Positions 30,867 to 42,266 of a stretch of 64,000 nt of DNA are shown in pieces. Numbering within the stretch: the first letter of the stretch is position 1; each line of letters starts with the position of its first letter. A program made the position numbers and the translations under genes. Under the pieces are notes generated by a model. It had not been told where the DNA came from. It searched no databases and saw nothing but the letters and a program-made list of their open reading frames with translations. Origin of the DNA: Whalleya microplaca (Eukaryota > Ascomycota > Sordariomycetes > Xylariales > Xylariaceae). The stretch spans positions 124,001 through 188,000 of the forward strand of contig MU385753.1 in assembly GCA_022497155.1 (NCBI GenBank), read 5' to 3'.

Positions 30867-33776
30867 CTAATAACTATCCGTCGAGCCCGACCCATTCGGA
30901 TCGTACGTCTTGGGCTCGAGAATCGGACCGCTCAACTTGCGCTCCGGAGCCGGCGTATTGATCTCGTTCTTGATGCGATACTCGCCGGGAAACTTGCTCT
31001 TGGGGGGCGAGGGGTTCGGACGGGGGCGTCCGGTATTAGGCGCGGCATCATGGGGATCAACGCCCATCTCAGCGCGGAAGCGTGCGGCCTTCTCACGCTC
31101 AACCACAACCTTGAAGAACTGCGAGACCTCCGCGAGCGCGAGCTGCAGCGTGTAGGGGGAGTCGAGCAGCTGGAACAGCGTCTGCGCATCAAGTATCTGC
31201 TTGGCGATGACGGGGTCCGGGTGGCAGAAGGTGCGCACGCGCATGGCGCGCGCATTGACCCGCATGCCGTGCAGCAGGCCACGCACCGCCACCTGGTCCG
31301 TCTGGCGCGCGCCGTAGAAGCGGAAGCTGTCAATGTGCACCACGATCAGATCTAGCTGCGTCTCCAGGTCGTAGCGGAACCCGACGACCTTGGGGCGCCC
31401 CTTCTGCGCCCACGCGTCCGCGATCTTCCACAGCTTGTTGACATCGAGGCGTCCGCACTCGAATTGCGCCTTGATGTACGCGTTGAGCGCGTTGCTGAGC
31501 GTGTACTCCAGCTCGCAGTACAGCAGGCTCTGCTCGCGGGCGCCGAGCGAGATGTTGAGACGCTCCGGTTGGAAGAATGTAGATCGTGTGTTGTTCTTCA
31601 AGTCAGCCATGTCAGCCTAGAAACGCACGTATTAGTATCAGCAGGTAGGTTACTTAGATAGGTAGGTATTTAAAGGGTTCATCGGGGCTTACAATTTCTC
31701 GGGCCTTCTTCTTGATGTTTCTAAAGAAGCCTGTGTTCTTCTGCGCCTCAGGCTTCTTCGCTGATCGTGCGGCGGTGTCCTCGAGCCATCCCTTGTCACT
31801 AATCAGGGTCTTGGATGCTATCCGAGTCTTCTCGCCATTCATGAGCCACGGCGTCAGCGGGGTGAAGGGTGCTGTACCACGAACATCGTTGGTAGTGGCT
31901 GACTTAGGTATACCCCGGGTCCTCTTAAACGGTGAACCGTCAGTGCTAGAGGCTGCCACATTGTCGACCTGCGATCCGTCATTCGGAGAAGGGTGGGGTT
32001 CCATTCTGCTCGGCGAGCGGGCGAGGGCATTTGCGCCTGCTGCCACTCCACCGGGAGTGACCGAATCCTCCCAGTCCCTCCATACGTGCAAGATGTTGAC
32101 TCTCTTCATATCCTGCTTTCTCGGGATGCGGAGGGGACTGACAGTGGGCGGTCCATCGAGAGGGGTAGAATTAGTATAGTTTGAAGAGGTATTATCTTCA
32201 TTGACACGTCTTTGCTCGATCTCTTCAGGGGTCATAGGGTAATGAATAGGCTGGACATTCGTGTGGCGGCCGACCATCTCGCCATATCGGCGAGCATCGC
32301 TAAGATCGAGAGGCATGGGACGGCGCTTCTCTCTTTGGTCAGCCGGGGTGCGAGAGGCCGGCTTCGGGGGCGACTTGTGACGCGACATAGAGCGAGACCC
32401 TCTAGTAGGAGATTCGCGCATGCCTTTCTCGAGAAGCTCTGTCATGGTCGTAATATGGCTATGGCGCGCGTCTCTAGCGGATTCTTGCACAGGACTCAGA
32501 GCATCTTCGCTGTCACTCAGCTGGAGTTCATATCTTCTCGAGAAGTTGCGTCCGCGCTCTTCCGAAGATCGGCCTCCATTCATCAGAGGAATTCGTGACG
32601 AGGAAACACTGCTGTTTCGGCTGTGGCTGTAGGAGTGAGAAATGTCACTTTGCTGTCTCTGATGGGTTTGAGACTGCGATCGTTGGGGGAGACGATCTGC
32701 CCAGCTAGGAGTTGGTGTAGCTCTACTTCTAGCCATGTCTGCATCTGGAGTGACGCGACGTCTTTCAGTGGACGGTAGCCTATTATCTGTGAGTATCTTC
32801 TTATTTTCTATCACAAAAATATTGGCACCTACATTGTTGCCGATTGGGTTGCACTGGTGTCTGTAGTCCCAACTTGAAAATGGACGCCTGTTGACTTTCT
32901 TTCCTCGGTACGAGAGGGATATGATCCACGAGGAAGCTTTTTCAGAGCAAGGCGACTGTTATCAAGAGCACTTCGCGTCAATGGCGGTTCCCTGGGTATA
33001 GCTGAAGGATACGAAGCGCGACTGGCTCGTGTGTTATGTTGGGTTGGGGACGACAAGACTACACCACTGGAATCCGGAATTATTTTAGGTGAAAGAGAAT
33101 AAATCGATGAAGAACGCTTTTGATTGCCAGACCAATCTGTAAGAGGAGTGACGAGCTCGGATTCGCGATTGGTGTTGGGTGTGGACAAGTCACTTTCCCA
33201 CTGTCCTAAAAAAGTATGGCAATTTTAGTACATGATACAGCGACAATTGGCAGACATTGTGCTGATTAGGTAGGGAAAACGGTAAGTGCAATACATCAAT
33301 TTGGTTGGCTTACCTGTTTTGATTTCAGGGCTGGCTTGGGACTCTGGTGAAGGCGTTGCCGGATCAATGTAGGGATCAATGTAGAAATCCCGTTTCCTCC
33401 TCAGTACTTTCTTGTCTCCTAGGTAACATCAGTTAGGGCATTTCACTTTGTACAATAGCATCCATAAATGCAGAGGGGTTTACCAGAAGATAAGCCTGCT
33501 TCACATAGCCAAGGAGAAAATTTTCTGCCCTCTCTTTCCGGCGCGGATGTGAGTGAATAATACTTCTCAAGGGCGGATTCCGCTATAGGACTTGGTACAC
33601 CAACTTTTGGAGTATTTCTTAGATCATCTACGTCTTAGGCTATGTGAGTAGGCTATGAACATACCTTGAAGAGGACTAAAAGTCTCCATCTTGTCCCGTC
33701 CTGAAGCTTGCAGAGGGTGTTCTCTGGATTCCAGGTTCGCCATCTCTCCAGGACAGAAAGGAGCTGTATGAGGCAT
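30867..33776 (-). CDS. Conserved fungal protein of unknown function, 856 aa, six exons
   Basis: Exons are 33665-33776, 33484-33627, 33314-33418, 32833-33205, 31693-32779 and 30867-31616. All joins keep phase and use GT-AG sites. The last two exons are often read as separate frames. The donor at 31692 (GTAAGC) and the acceptor before 31616 (ACTAATAC branch, TTTCTAG) fuse them as KKKAREI-ADMADLKNN. The N-terminal 600 residues are Ser/Pro/Arg-rich and probably disordered. The C-terminal 230 residues look folded, with LLYCELEYTLSNALNAYIKA, KLWKIADAWAQKGRPKVVGF and RYDLETQLDLIVVHIDSFRF. I know similar C-terminal sequence only from uncharacterised ascomycete proteins. The gene begins 132 bases after the stop of the upstream gene and may be fused to it. 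Confidence 0.72.
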
Positions 33777-33908
33777 GTTGGATGGCCTATGGTGAAGTTG
33801 AGATGGGAGAATGGAGCGGTTTGATTCTACGGAGTAGGTAGGTTATGTAGTCCAGTCATCAGTGCGGCCGAAACTTGGATGTACACCTGGTTTCTGATTG
33901 CTTATTGT

Positions 33909-36033
33909 CTATCGTGCGTGCTCCTTCCACGCAACACCTCCACTATATTTCGATTCCTGCAGCCTTTCTATTGTTACACCCTGCGATGCGCCACAAAGGC
34001 GAGGACCATCAAGCTGTGCATCGCAGTCTGGAGGCACATCACATATTGTTGTTGCTAGTTGAGGCTCTCCATTAAACTCGCTGCACTCTCCTATACTTCC
34101 GTCAAACATTTCGGGACTAATTGAACTAGATGAAAAATCCCTCAAAGAAGTAAAAGAATTAGGTGCAAGCCATATTCTCTCAACATGGTTCGCATCTGGC
34201 GTGAGTGGGACATACTCGATAGTATGCGATGACAACTCGACCACCGTGGCCTTTCGATTTGAAGTTGGGGTGACTTTCTCAGGAGTCTTCGGTGGAGTTG
34301 CCACCCCCATACTGTCGACAGGTATAGAATCTCGCTGTTTCAAGCATTGTCTAGGAAGCTCATTAGTGACTAAGTGCAGGGACTTTATGATAAATACTAT
34401 ACCTTTCTTCTGAAGACGCTTCGGCCCTATTAGGATTCTGTGATATCATGTTACATTGGGTACTTGGAGTTAGTGGTTCATGTACCGGTGGTGATATTCG
34501 AATTGTTTCCCCAGAATCCCGTTGTTCGGCGTCTCTTAGGTCGTCGGGAGTCCCTCCTAAAAACTCGCAGTCTTCTGATAACATACCAATGCTATCATTC
34601 CATTCCATTGTTCCTTCAGAGCTGAAGATCATTCCTCTTCGCTTCCAAGCTGACCCTGGCTGGGTCGGGGATCGTTCATTGGCCCTAGAACCGCTCCCCC
34701 TAGATGGAATACCAAACTGGAGGCCTGCATTTCCATTGTTTGAAGCGTTAATATCGAACCTTCTACGGATGATCATCGGTTCACAAGAGCTCCATTGGTA
34801 GTCCAAACCTCCATCAAACCCCAACTGCGGTGTGAATGGGCCACGAAAAGACCAAGGTGGTGCTTCGCCTAATAGCCCGGTAGTCGCAGCTTCCACGATA
34901 GTTTCAGTAGCTTTAGCTTCAGCCGTGGGCATATGGCTTATGGACAAGTACGGAGGCAACGAGTCCCCGGTATCGACCAGCAAGTTCTTCCGGGCAAATA
35001 TTGCATTTGGTATTTCACAATCATCCGGAAGAGGGACAGGCGCGGAGTCGAGACCACTTCGCTTCTCTCTAAACAAGGAAGCAGTCTCGAACATAAAGGC
35101 ACTAGGCATCCAGCTCCGTCGTTTCTGTTCTACTTCAGGTTCTCTCTTAGGAGCACGAAGTCTGCTAATTAGCTTATCGAAGATGCTGAGTCTAGACAAG
35201 GAATGTCGACGAGTTTCCGAATGACTTGACACAGTCAACAGTGTATCTGCAGTTCTAGGAGGTGACGTTCCGCTCGGTCGATCTGGGGCAAGGAAAGTCA
35301 CGTCTCGCTCTTCGACTAGCCTTCCTTGAGCACCAAACTCGGAGTTCCACTGCATCTCGTGGAATTCCTTCGGATTGGGGCTATTGATAGGGCGAGTGCC
35401 ATCAGTTCGCGAAGATACGTAAAAAGTGTGGTCAATTAGCCACGCCTTTCGATTGCGTATACAGCTAGGGTCATTTGACAAACGCTGAGTCGAAGGAGTC
35501 GAGTCTGAAAGTAGGAATGTATATCGATCTGGGTGCTTCGATCGCCAATTTTCGAGTTTTTCGGTAGGAATAATCGACGAAGTGACAGTAGTCAGATGAG
35601 GAACATGGGGAAGCTCAAGGTCAGACTGAGGAGTCGTGTTAGTTTTTCTTCCCATACCTATCGCCAACGGAATTCTAACATATCTACGCATGTGATTGTA
35701 TCTCCATCGCTGAAAGGCGGCTCCTGGATCGTCCGTATGCTCGCAGTCGACTTCTATTAGTTCATACAATACTCCGCCTGCAAGATCAAGATTCTCATCG
35801 CCAAGATGTTCCCGCAAAATTAGGAAGATCTATGGTCTTATTGGCAAGGCTGGATTATATTCAGGGGAAGTATGACGAACCTGTTTGATCCCATCCTTGT
35901 ACTGATAGTTCCTCGGAATATGAGCACAGTATCTTACAAGAACGTTGCGACATTCTAGATTGTCGTAAGCTACCTGCTTTTTAGATTTGTATGAAGTGAC
36001 TATCCATTCGCTTACTCTCCTCATCGTAGCCAT
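33909..36033 (-). CDS. Fungal protein of unknown function, 673 aa (may be the N-terminal part of the next gene)
   Basis: Exons are 35881-36033, 34403-35829 and 33909-34350. Introns have GTTCGT and GTATAG donors, and the second has a CACTAATG branch site. The N-terminal 100 residues seem folded: MATMRRVSEWIVTSYKSKKQ, then AYDNLECRNVLVRYCAHIPR, REHLGDENLDLAGGVLYELI and FQRWRYNHMRRYVRIPLAIG. The rest is Ser/Thr/Pro-rich and low in known motifs. No family recognised. An overlapping frame upstream (ATG near 36190) reads into the same region but lacks a usable donor. Instead of ending at 33909, a donor at 33937 (GTGTTG) and acceptor before 33826 would join this gene in phase to the following one, giving a protein of about 1537 residues. 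Confidence 0.6.
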
Positions 36034-36944
36034 TTCTCGTCAAATTATGGGGTCCAGAGCGCTTTGGTGCACTATAATCTAAAGAGAGGTCGCCACTGCT
36101 ACAGCTCGAAGAGAGAATATCGTTGGCGGGACGGCCGTTCTCTAACGGAAGGCTTCGCCCTCTTCGATGATGGAGCAGTGTTGATAACATGACGAATACG
36201 GACGAAATTTCAAACAAATTCCCAGAGGGAGAAGTGAATACGCTTCAGCACAAGGGCTTAAAGGGAAGCGGCATGCATGGAAGAAGAACTGATAAGTTGA
36301 CCGTGCCAGAGACATCGGCTATGACTCGTTGGTAGCTCTCGTCAAAGCAGCTCCAGAAAGCTTATATGGTCGCAGAAGTCAAAGATGAGGATGAAGCTGA
36401 GAGTGGTTGTTAAAAGTAAGTGAAGGTTGCGTTCGTCCTGAACTCGCCTTCCTCCATTATCATGTCATTGGTTTCCTTCCACTCATAGATCCGATGCGCT
36501 TTCCGTGTGAAAGACACAGGATCCATAGCAGTCCAGGCAAGTGGGATCCATCGCTTTGGACGGTTATGTATTCAGTACGGTACGGCATTACGTAGACACC
36601 AGCTCAACGAGGTACCCATGGGTGAGTACACGAGGTATCTCTAGGAGGCATACATGTACATATCTAGGTACCCTATTCTTGGTGGCGCATCAATCACATG
36701 GATGATTTTGGGTGATCAAGTTGCCGGCAAGAAACCTTTCATATTGTGTCGATATTCGGCTCTTCACATTTCGCAATGTCATCATGCATGTATGTGTTTA
36801 CCAACAGTTTCTCTGCTAGAATTTGATAGGCATGTTAAATTAATCGGATTCGTCTTGATATCTAGGTATGCATGTATACTAACCTCCACGTACATGTGCA
36901 CACCCCTACACCGGTGTTCACTCATTCCTGTTGCCCAAATTTTC
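36034..36944. other. Intergenic region
   Basis: 911 bases between the start of the 673-aa gene and the stop of the monooxygenase gene. No exon seen; a TCTAGGTACC motif lies near 36663. Confidence 0.5.
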
Positions 36945-39013
36945 CTACAATTGAGGCATATTGGCACCTAATTTCTTCGAGCAGAAGGCACCGAAATACC
37001 CGTTCAAGACATCCACTGTTCCGGAACCCTCCGCCAGATTCACCACAATGCCCACGTAGCCATCAGGCCTAACTACAACGACGCCGCCTTTATCCTCGTC
37101 CAGCCCCATCTTGGCATGGGCTGCGGCTTTGGCCTCCGGAACACGGCGATCCCATCTGTCGTCCGCGTAGACGTGCTCACGATAACGAGCCAGCAGATTT
37201 GGCACGTCGCGGGTGATCTCGATTTGAGTACGTGCTGCAGCGAATACGGTGCATACGGTGAAGAACAAGCTGTGGGGATTGTGTTTTTCGTGGTGAGATA
37301 CGGCATTGATGTCTTCGCGGAGATAGGAACCAAAGAAAGATCGCTTGTTACCGAGCTGGAAGGCGAAATCCTTCAGTGCCTTGGAGGTGACGGAAGGCTT
37401 TCCGGCAAAGACGTAGATCCGAAATGAACCATTGAGGGGAACCTCTTGCTCCAAATGGACGACATTCGCATCAACTACTCGAGTAACATTGGCGTTAATC
37501 ATGATTCGTCCGGTCCGTAATTTGGTTCCCTTTGGATGTATCAATGATGACTTAGCAGAATGCTCAGGAGACCAGTTTAGAGCATTGGGTTTGTAAGCCA
37601 CACCATAGCCACTGGTAAACTCGCAGGCCTCCTTAAATGTCTTCACAAAGTCATTGTCTACCGTCTGACCATTGCCCTGCTCCGAGGCTGCTTGGACTTC
37701 GGTTGCTGCTGGCGGTCGCTGCGAAAAGAGCTTTGCGTATTCATTATCAAATGATAACAAAGCTTCTGCGACATCCTTTCGTTCGGATTCGTACGTAGTC
37801 AAGAGAGCTCGATCTGCAAAACCAGCTTCGACAGCATGGATTTTCCATGCTAGATTTGAAGCATCTAAAAAGGCGGTGTTCATGCCTTGTCCAGCTTTGG
37901 GCTATTGGTACAATTAGTTACTATGTCTTCAAGGTTTGCAAATATCCCTTACGCTATGAGTATGGCACGCATCACCACCTAAGAACACCCGATGGTCGAG
38001 CGTGTATTTGGCTGCAATTCCTTGCCCGATAGGATATACAGAGTACCATTCTACACGTTCCCACTCAACCGAGTATGGCTGGAAAATCCTTTTAGCGGAG
38101 GCTTGGACCTCTGCCTCCGTGGCGGTTTTGCGCGGGTTCCAGTCCGCATCCGTGGACGAAGCAATCTGGATGTATAGTCGAACCATGTTATCTTCGCGGG
38201 GAATGACCATAACAGAACCATGCTCAGAGTGTATCGTACATTTCATCTAAGCTTATTAGTTCAAAGTCCACCAACGTCAAGTCATAGAGCTAACCTTAAT
38301 ATCTGGAAAATCAGTCTTCACCACGCCATCCATAACCCCCCAGACATGGGCAATGGGATCCTTATGTATGATTTTAATGCCTAATTGTTCCCTAACTAAA
38401 GACCGAGCGCCTTCGCCGCTGAACAAGTACTTAGCACAGATTGTTTCTGTACCAGTACCGTCGACATGCTCAAGATCGACCTTCACAGGATATTCCGGGT
38501 TCACTTGATCATCCGAGCTGAAACCCTTAATGGTCCAGGGTCGTTGAATCTGCACGCCGTTCTTCTCTAGATCGGAGATAAATACGCGTTCGATTCGGCC
38601 TTGATGCAAGAGAGTGGTAAAGGGATACCTCGCATCGATAAAACTTGGACAACTTGCCCAAGTGCCGGTTCTGATGATGCCCTTTCCCCCATTGGATGGA
38701 TCCCAGAAGGCGACTTCAAAGACTCTCGCAGGTTTATGTGCCATTATGGCAGACTTCAGACCCATATTTCGTAACAGATCTAGGGACCGGGGCTGAATAC
38801 CGTCTGCGCGCCCCGTAGGCGTCGGTTCAGCCCGGTTGTCAATATGTTTGATCTTGTAACCCCATCTTGCAAGACATGTCGAGAGCATGAGGCCAACAGG
38901 ACCAGCACCCACAATTACTAAAGACTTATTAGTGGTGGACTATCGTTGACTCAAAGTTACTAACCAATATCATAGTAGGGAGAGGTCGAACTTCTGGAGG
39001 GTTGATTCTCCAT
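36945..39013 (-). CDS. FAD-dependent monooxygenase, phenol 2-monooxygenase type
   Basis: Four exons, 38965-39013, 38295-38917, 37953-38246 and 36945-37901, give 640 residues, the usual size of aromatic ring hydroxylases of this group. The first exon supplies [16 protein letters not shown]. The dinucleotide-binding motif [20 protein letters not shown] begins at residue 17. The second FAD motif is [19 protein letters not shown] (near 315-333). The C-terminal 200 residues match the thioredoxin-like phenol hydroxylase dimerisation domain, with [14 protein letters not shown] near the end. The enzyme would hydroxylate a phenolic compound with NADPH and oxygen. The substrate cannot be read from the sequence. 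No other tailoring or backbone genes lie beside it, so a biosynthetic cluster is not supported; catabolic use is as likely. Confidence 0.92.
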
Positions 39014-41711
39014 CGTAACAGAGCTGAATGTGCTCGAAAACAGACCTCCCAGAATCAAGAGCTCGCGTAAGACAATAACTGGATATAATCCAATGGTATA
39101 AAGGCTCAAAGTCCAAAGAGGCCAAATAGAGCAACTAGATAAGGGTATCTGAAGGAAACTTGAAAATGAGAGATAAGCTATCCAACACACGTCGTGTTAG
39201 GTCTTCTCGGATGAGAATTATCTTATAGCTTGCCGTAGTAGGGAATGGTCTTACTTTAAGAGTAACTCCGGCTACCAGGTACAGGCTAGCTTATTCGGGT
39301 ACCATCTGCCTGGGAATCAGGAGCGAGGGGGGACCGTAAGCTTCCAGGCTACACAAAAAACAATCCGCGGCACAATCATCGGGAAATGCGATATCTACAC
39401 CAATAATTCCGTGGCTAATTAAGTCGAAGATAGAGGAATGGAGCTAAAAGTTGCATATGGGATGGCATCACAGGTACATCTTAAGAGGTATGGCACCGCG
39501 CTTTTCAAGCGCGACTTATAGGAACTTCGGGGAGCTTGGACCGAATGAGCATCGCGTGGAAAGTGCATAAGGATGACAGGCCAAGAAGATGTACATGAGT
39601 ATTGATGATTCGGACCTATCATTGTATTGGAGCATCCAAAGACTATCATCTGTGGTTGGCTCTCTGACAAGGTTTGCGGCACCAGAACACAGTCGGGATG
39701 TCGACACGGGAGTCAGAAGAGTGGGGCCGCGGAGGGGAACGTTGACCGGCTGAAAAGATCGGGAATGGAAACAGATCTGTTTCATCCAGATCCTTTCGGC
39801 GTTAAAGAACCTTAGCTAGTCCCCGCAATTCCTTAACAATTTCACCAGGTACATTCATACCGCATCATCAAGTGAAGTCAACTACAGCTGCATCGTCTTC
39901 GCAGAACCATTCAGGCCCTTACGGTTACAGTTCAAAGATCATCTAGAGATCATCAAGGACGATATCTATCACACTTATAATGATATGATGACAGGAAGCG
40001 AAATGGAGGCGTTCTATTTTTGATAGGTACAAGTGTTAGTCAATCGCGTAAGTCGAAAAAGAGCAGCAAGCCTATTGGGACTTCAAATGTTGTGGGTTTG
40101 CATTGCTTTATCGCGTATACTGTAGACTCGCAAACAACAGTTCCTGAATGTTCGCTTAGAAAAGTCCCACCCACTGCCAAGTCTGCGTGAGTTTATCTCA
40201 ACTTCAGTTCCACCTAAGCCTTATATATATAACGATATGTGTTAGTTTAAGTTGTCTTTATGTGTCGTGTATTAGGAGACATGCTTCATTGGCATATCTC
40301 TTTCTTTAATAGCTGAATTAAGGTACAGCACATCCTCATGTTTAAGCTTCACGAGACAACCACAGTTTAAACACTGGACTTATAAGCATCTCAAAACAAT
40401 ATACCTATGAACAGTAGAGCCGACATGAGAAACATCTAGTCCCTATGGGATATTCCTTCACGCTAACCAAATAAAAATTCGGGTCTTCCATGTCACTTGA
40501 TATAAAGTAAAAGGATAAGTTTACACTGCGCTAAAAGCCGACGTTCAAATTAAGGGTGTCGTTTTCCAAAGTCTACAACTTTTTTATGAGATAGACGGAC
40601 ACGTTCCATAGGGCGTCAGGCCGCTGCGTGCAAGAGTGAAGTGGCTTTGAGCCCTGGGCTTTTCTAGTACGAAGCTATCTGTGGTGTGTAAAAGTGATGG
40701 TGAACTCAGCTAGGGTAGTTGTGAGAGAAAAGCCTTATTAGATCCCTGTGTGAAACTCAAATGGGGCATGTGATCCACAGGCTCAGGTGACCTAACAAAC
40801 TCCAACTTCAGCTTCTCTAAATATCAATAAGACACCGCAGACTTCGTGTGTTTGCTAGTATCATCACACGCATGATCATCGTCACAATTTCCCCGACATG
40901 TTAATTCATATCAAGCACAAATTCACTACTCAATGGCAAAAGTGTGCAGATAGCTTTGCGCTGGGTGACTTATGACGGTACAAATAATTTGACTCGAGAC
41001 AAACACGAGGCTGGTCTGAAATGAATAGCACGTCCAACTTGTATCTCAGAAAAGTTGTAGACACGTTGTAGGCTGTGATCTGTACCCAGCTAATGGATAC
41101 TGTTTGATAGGAACAAACGTACTCGTCAGTTAGCTAATAGGTCACACGAGGCGATTTTAGCTGCTAACTCACTAATATTAGTAAATTGTCTCTACACACC
41201 CCAATGTGTGTTAAAAGGAGGGTTTACACTCCATGACACACTTCATGAATTCAAGCAGCAATGACATCGAGTCCATCATGTTTACCGGGCTGATAGGGCC
41301 CTCGTGAACTCGTCAGTTCCAACACAGCTTCTAGTGCCTACAGATCTCCCACACAAGGTCCTGTCAAAATTACATCGTTGAGTGAACAAGGTGTACATTG
41401 TGATGTCATTTTCCCTTTTATTAGGGAGGTTTGTAGTACCTCGAGGTGTCATGTTGAGTCGATAGTGGAATATCAATCGCTGCCGAACAGTCGGACAAGA
41501 TTTTAAAGCTGTGATATGACTAGATATACAATACTTTGGTATCAAACTAACCTTCTGGCATATGAATGAACACCGATGCTTATATAAGACTCGACTTCTC
41601 CTTCTAGATTGTTAGAATCTTTCGCATTCATCAACTCCACGAAAACTTCAAGTTCGACACGATTTACTACCTAAGACGCGACAGAGACCCCTGGGTGGGG
41701 AAATTTTCATA
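39014..41711. other. Gene-free region upstream of monooxygenase and coiled-coil gene
   Basis: 2.7 kb, AT-rich and short of ORFs between two divergent genes. I see no tRNA or transposon ends. Overlapping small frames near 39419-39815 on both strands are not convincing. Confidence 0.5.
41581..41588 (+). promoter_or_regulatory. Likely TATA box of the coiled-coil gene
   Basis: TATATAAG lies 131 bases before the start codon at 41712, in a suitable place for a core promoter. Inference from motif and position only. Confidence 0.45.
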
Positions 41712-42266
41712 ATGTTCTCTCACCAGGCGAAGGTGCAGATCGAAGCGAAGAAGAGTGAAAAGATAAGAAAGGAAACCGAACTCAGAGCTTTGAGAGAAAA
41801 GCTGAGGGGGCTTCAGAGGCAGCAAGCAGATACTGAAAGGCAATCAGGCAGCTTGAATTACAGTGTCGGGGTCAAAACATCGGCACTTGTACAAAAGAAT
41901 GTGGATTTTCTTGAGGCAAAACAGTCCTATGACACAGAACAAGCCACCCTCAACCGACTTCGAGCAGGATGGGACAACCCCGCGGGCCTTAGGATGTACT
42001 TCCCCCAGCAGGAACAGAAGGTAAGCCTGGCCAAAAGCAGATACGAGAGAATCAAGAGAGAATACGAGCAGGCCGATATTGAGGTTAATGAACTTAACAA
42101 GAAGGTGAAGAGGGCTTCAAAGGATGGCGCGACCCTGTATCAGCAGATAGCAGTTACTGAAGGGGATGTTGCGAGAGTAGAGAATGAAATTGTGCAAATA
42201 GCGAGGGACCAAGACAGCTACCAAGCCGTCTATGATGGATTGATGGGGAATCGCAGGTACATCTGA
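41712..42266 (+). CDS. Small coiled-coil protein, unknown function
   Basis: A single exon of 184 residues from an ATG with an A-rich context. Nearly all of it is heptad-like and rich in Lys, Glu, Gln and Arg: KVQIEAKKSEKIRKETELRA, AKSRYERIKREYEQADIEVN and LNKKVKRASKDGATLYQQIA. The middle contains a break, AGWDNPAGLRMYFPQQEQK, so a helical hairpin is possible. There is no signal peptide or membrane segment. I do not recognise the family, and coiled coils match many unrelated proteins. Its length, the TATAAG box and the absence of a competing frame support a real gene. It is flanked by long gene-free DNA and could be lineage-specific. Confidence 0.65.
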   Translation: MFSHQAKVQIEAKKSEKIRKETELRALREKLRGLQRQQADTERQSGSLNYSVGVKTSALVQKNVDFLEAKQSYDTEQATLNRLRAGWDNPAGLRMYFPQQEQKVSLAKSRYERIKREYEQADIEVNELNKKVKRASKDGATLYQQIAVTEGDVARVENEIVQIARDQDSYQAVYDGLMGNRRYI

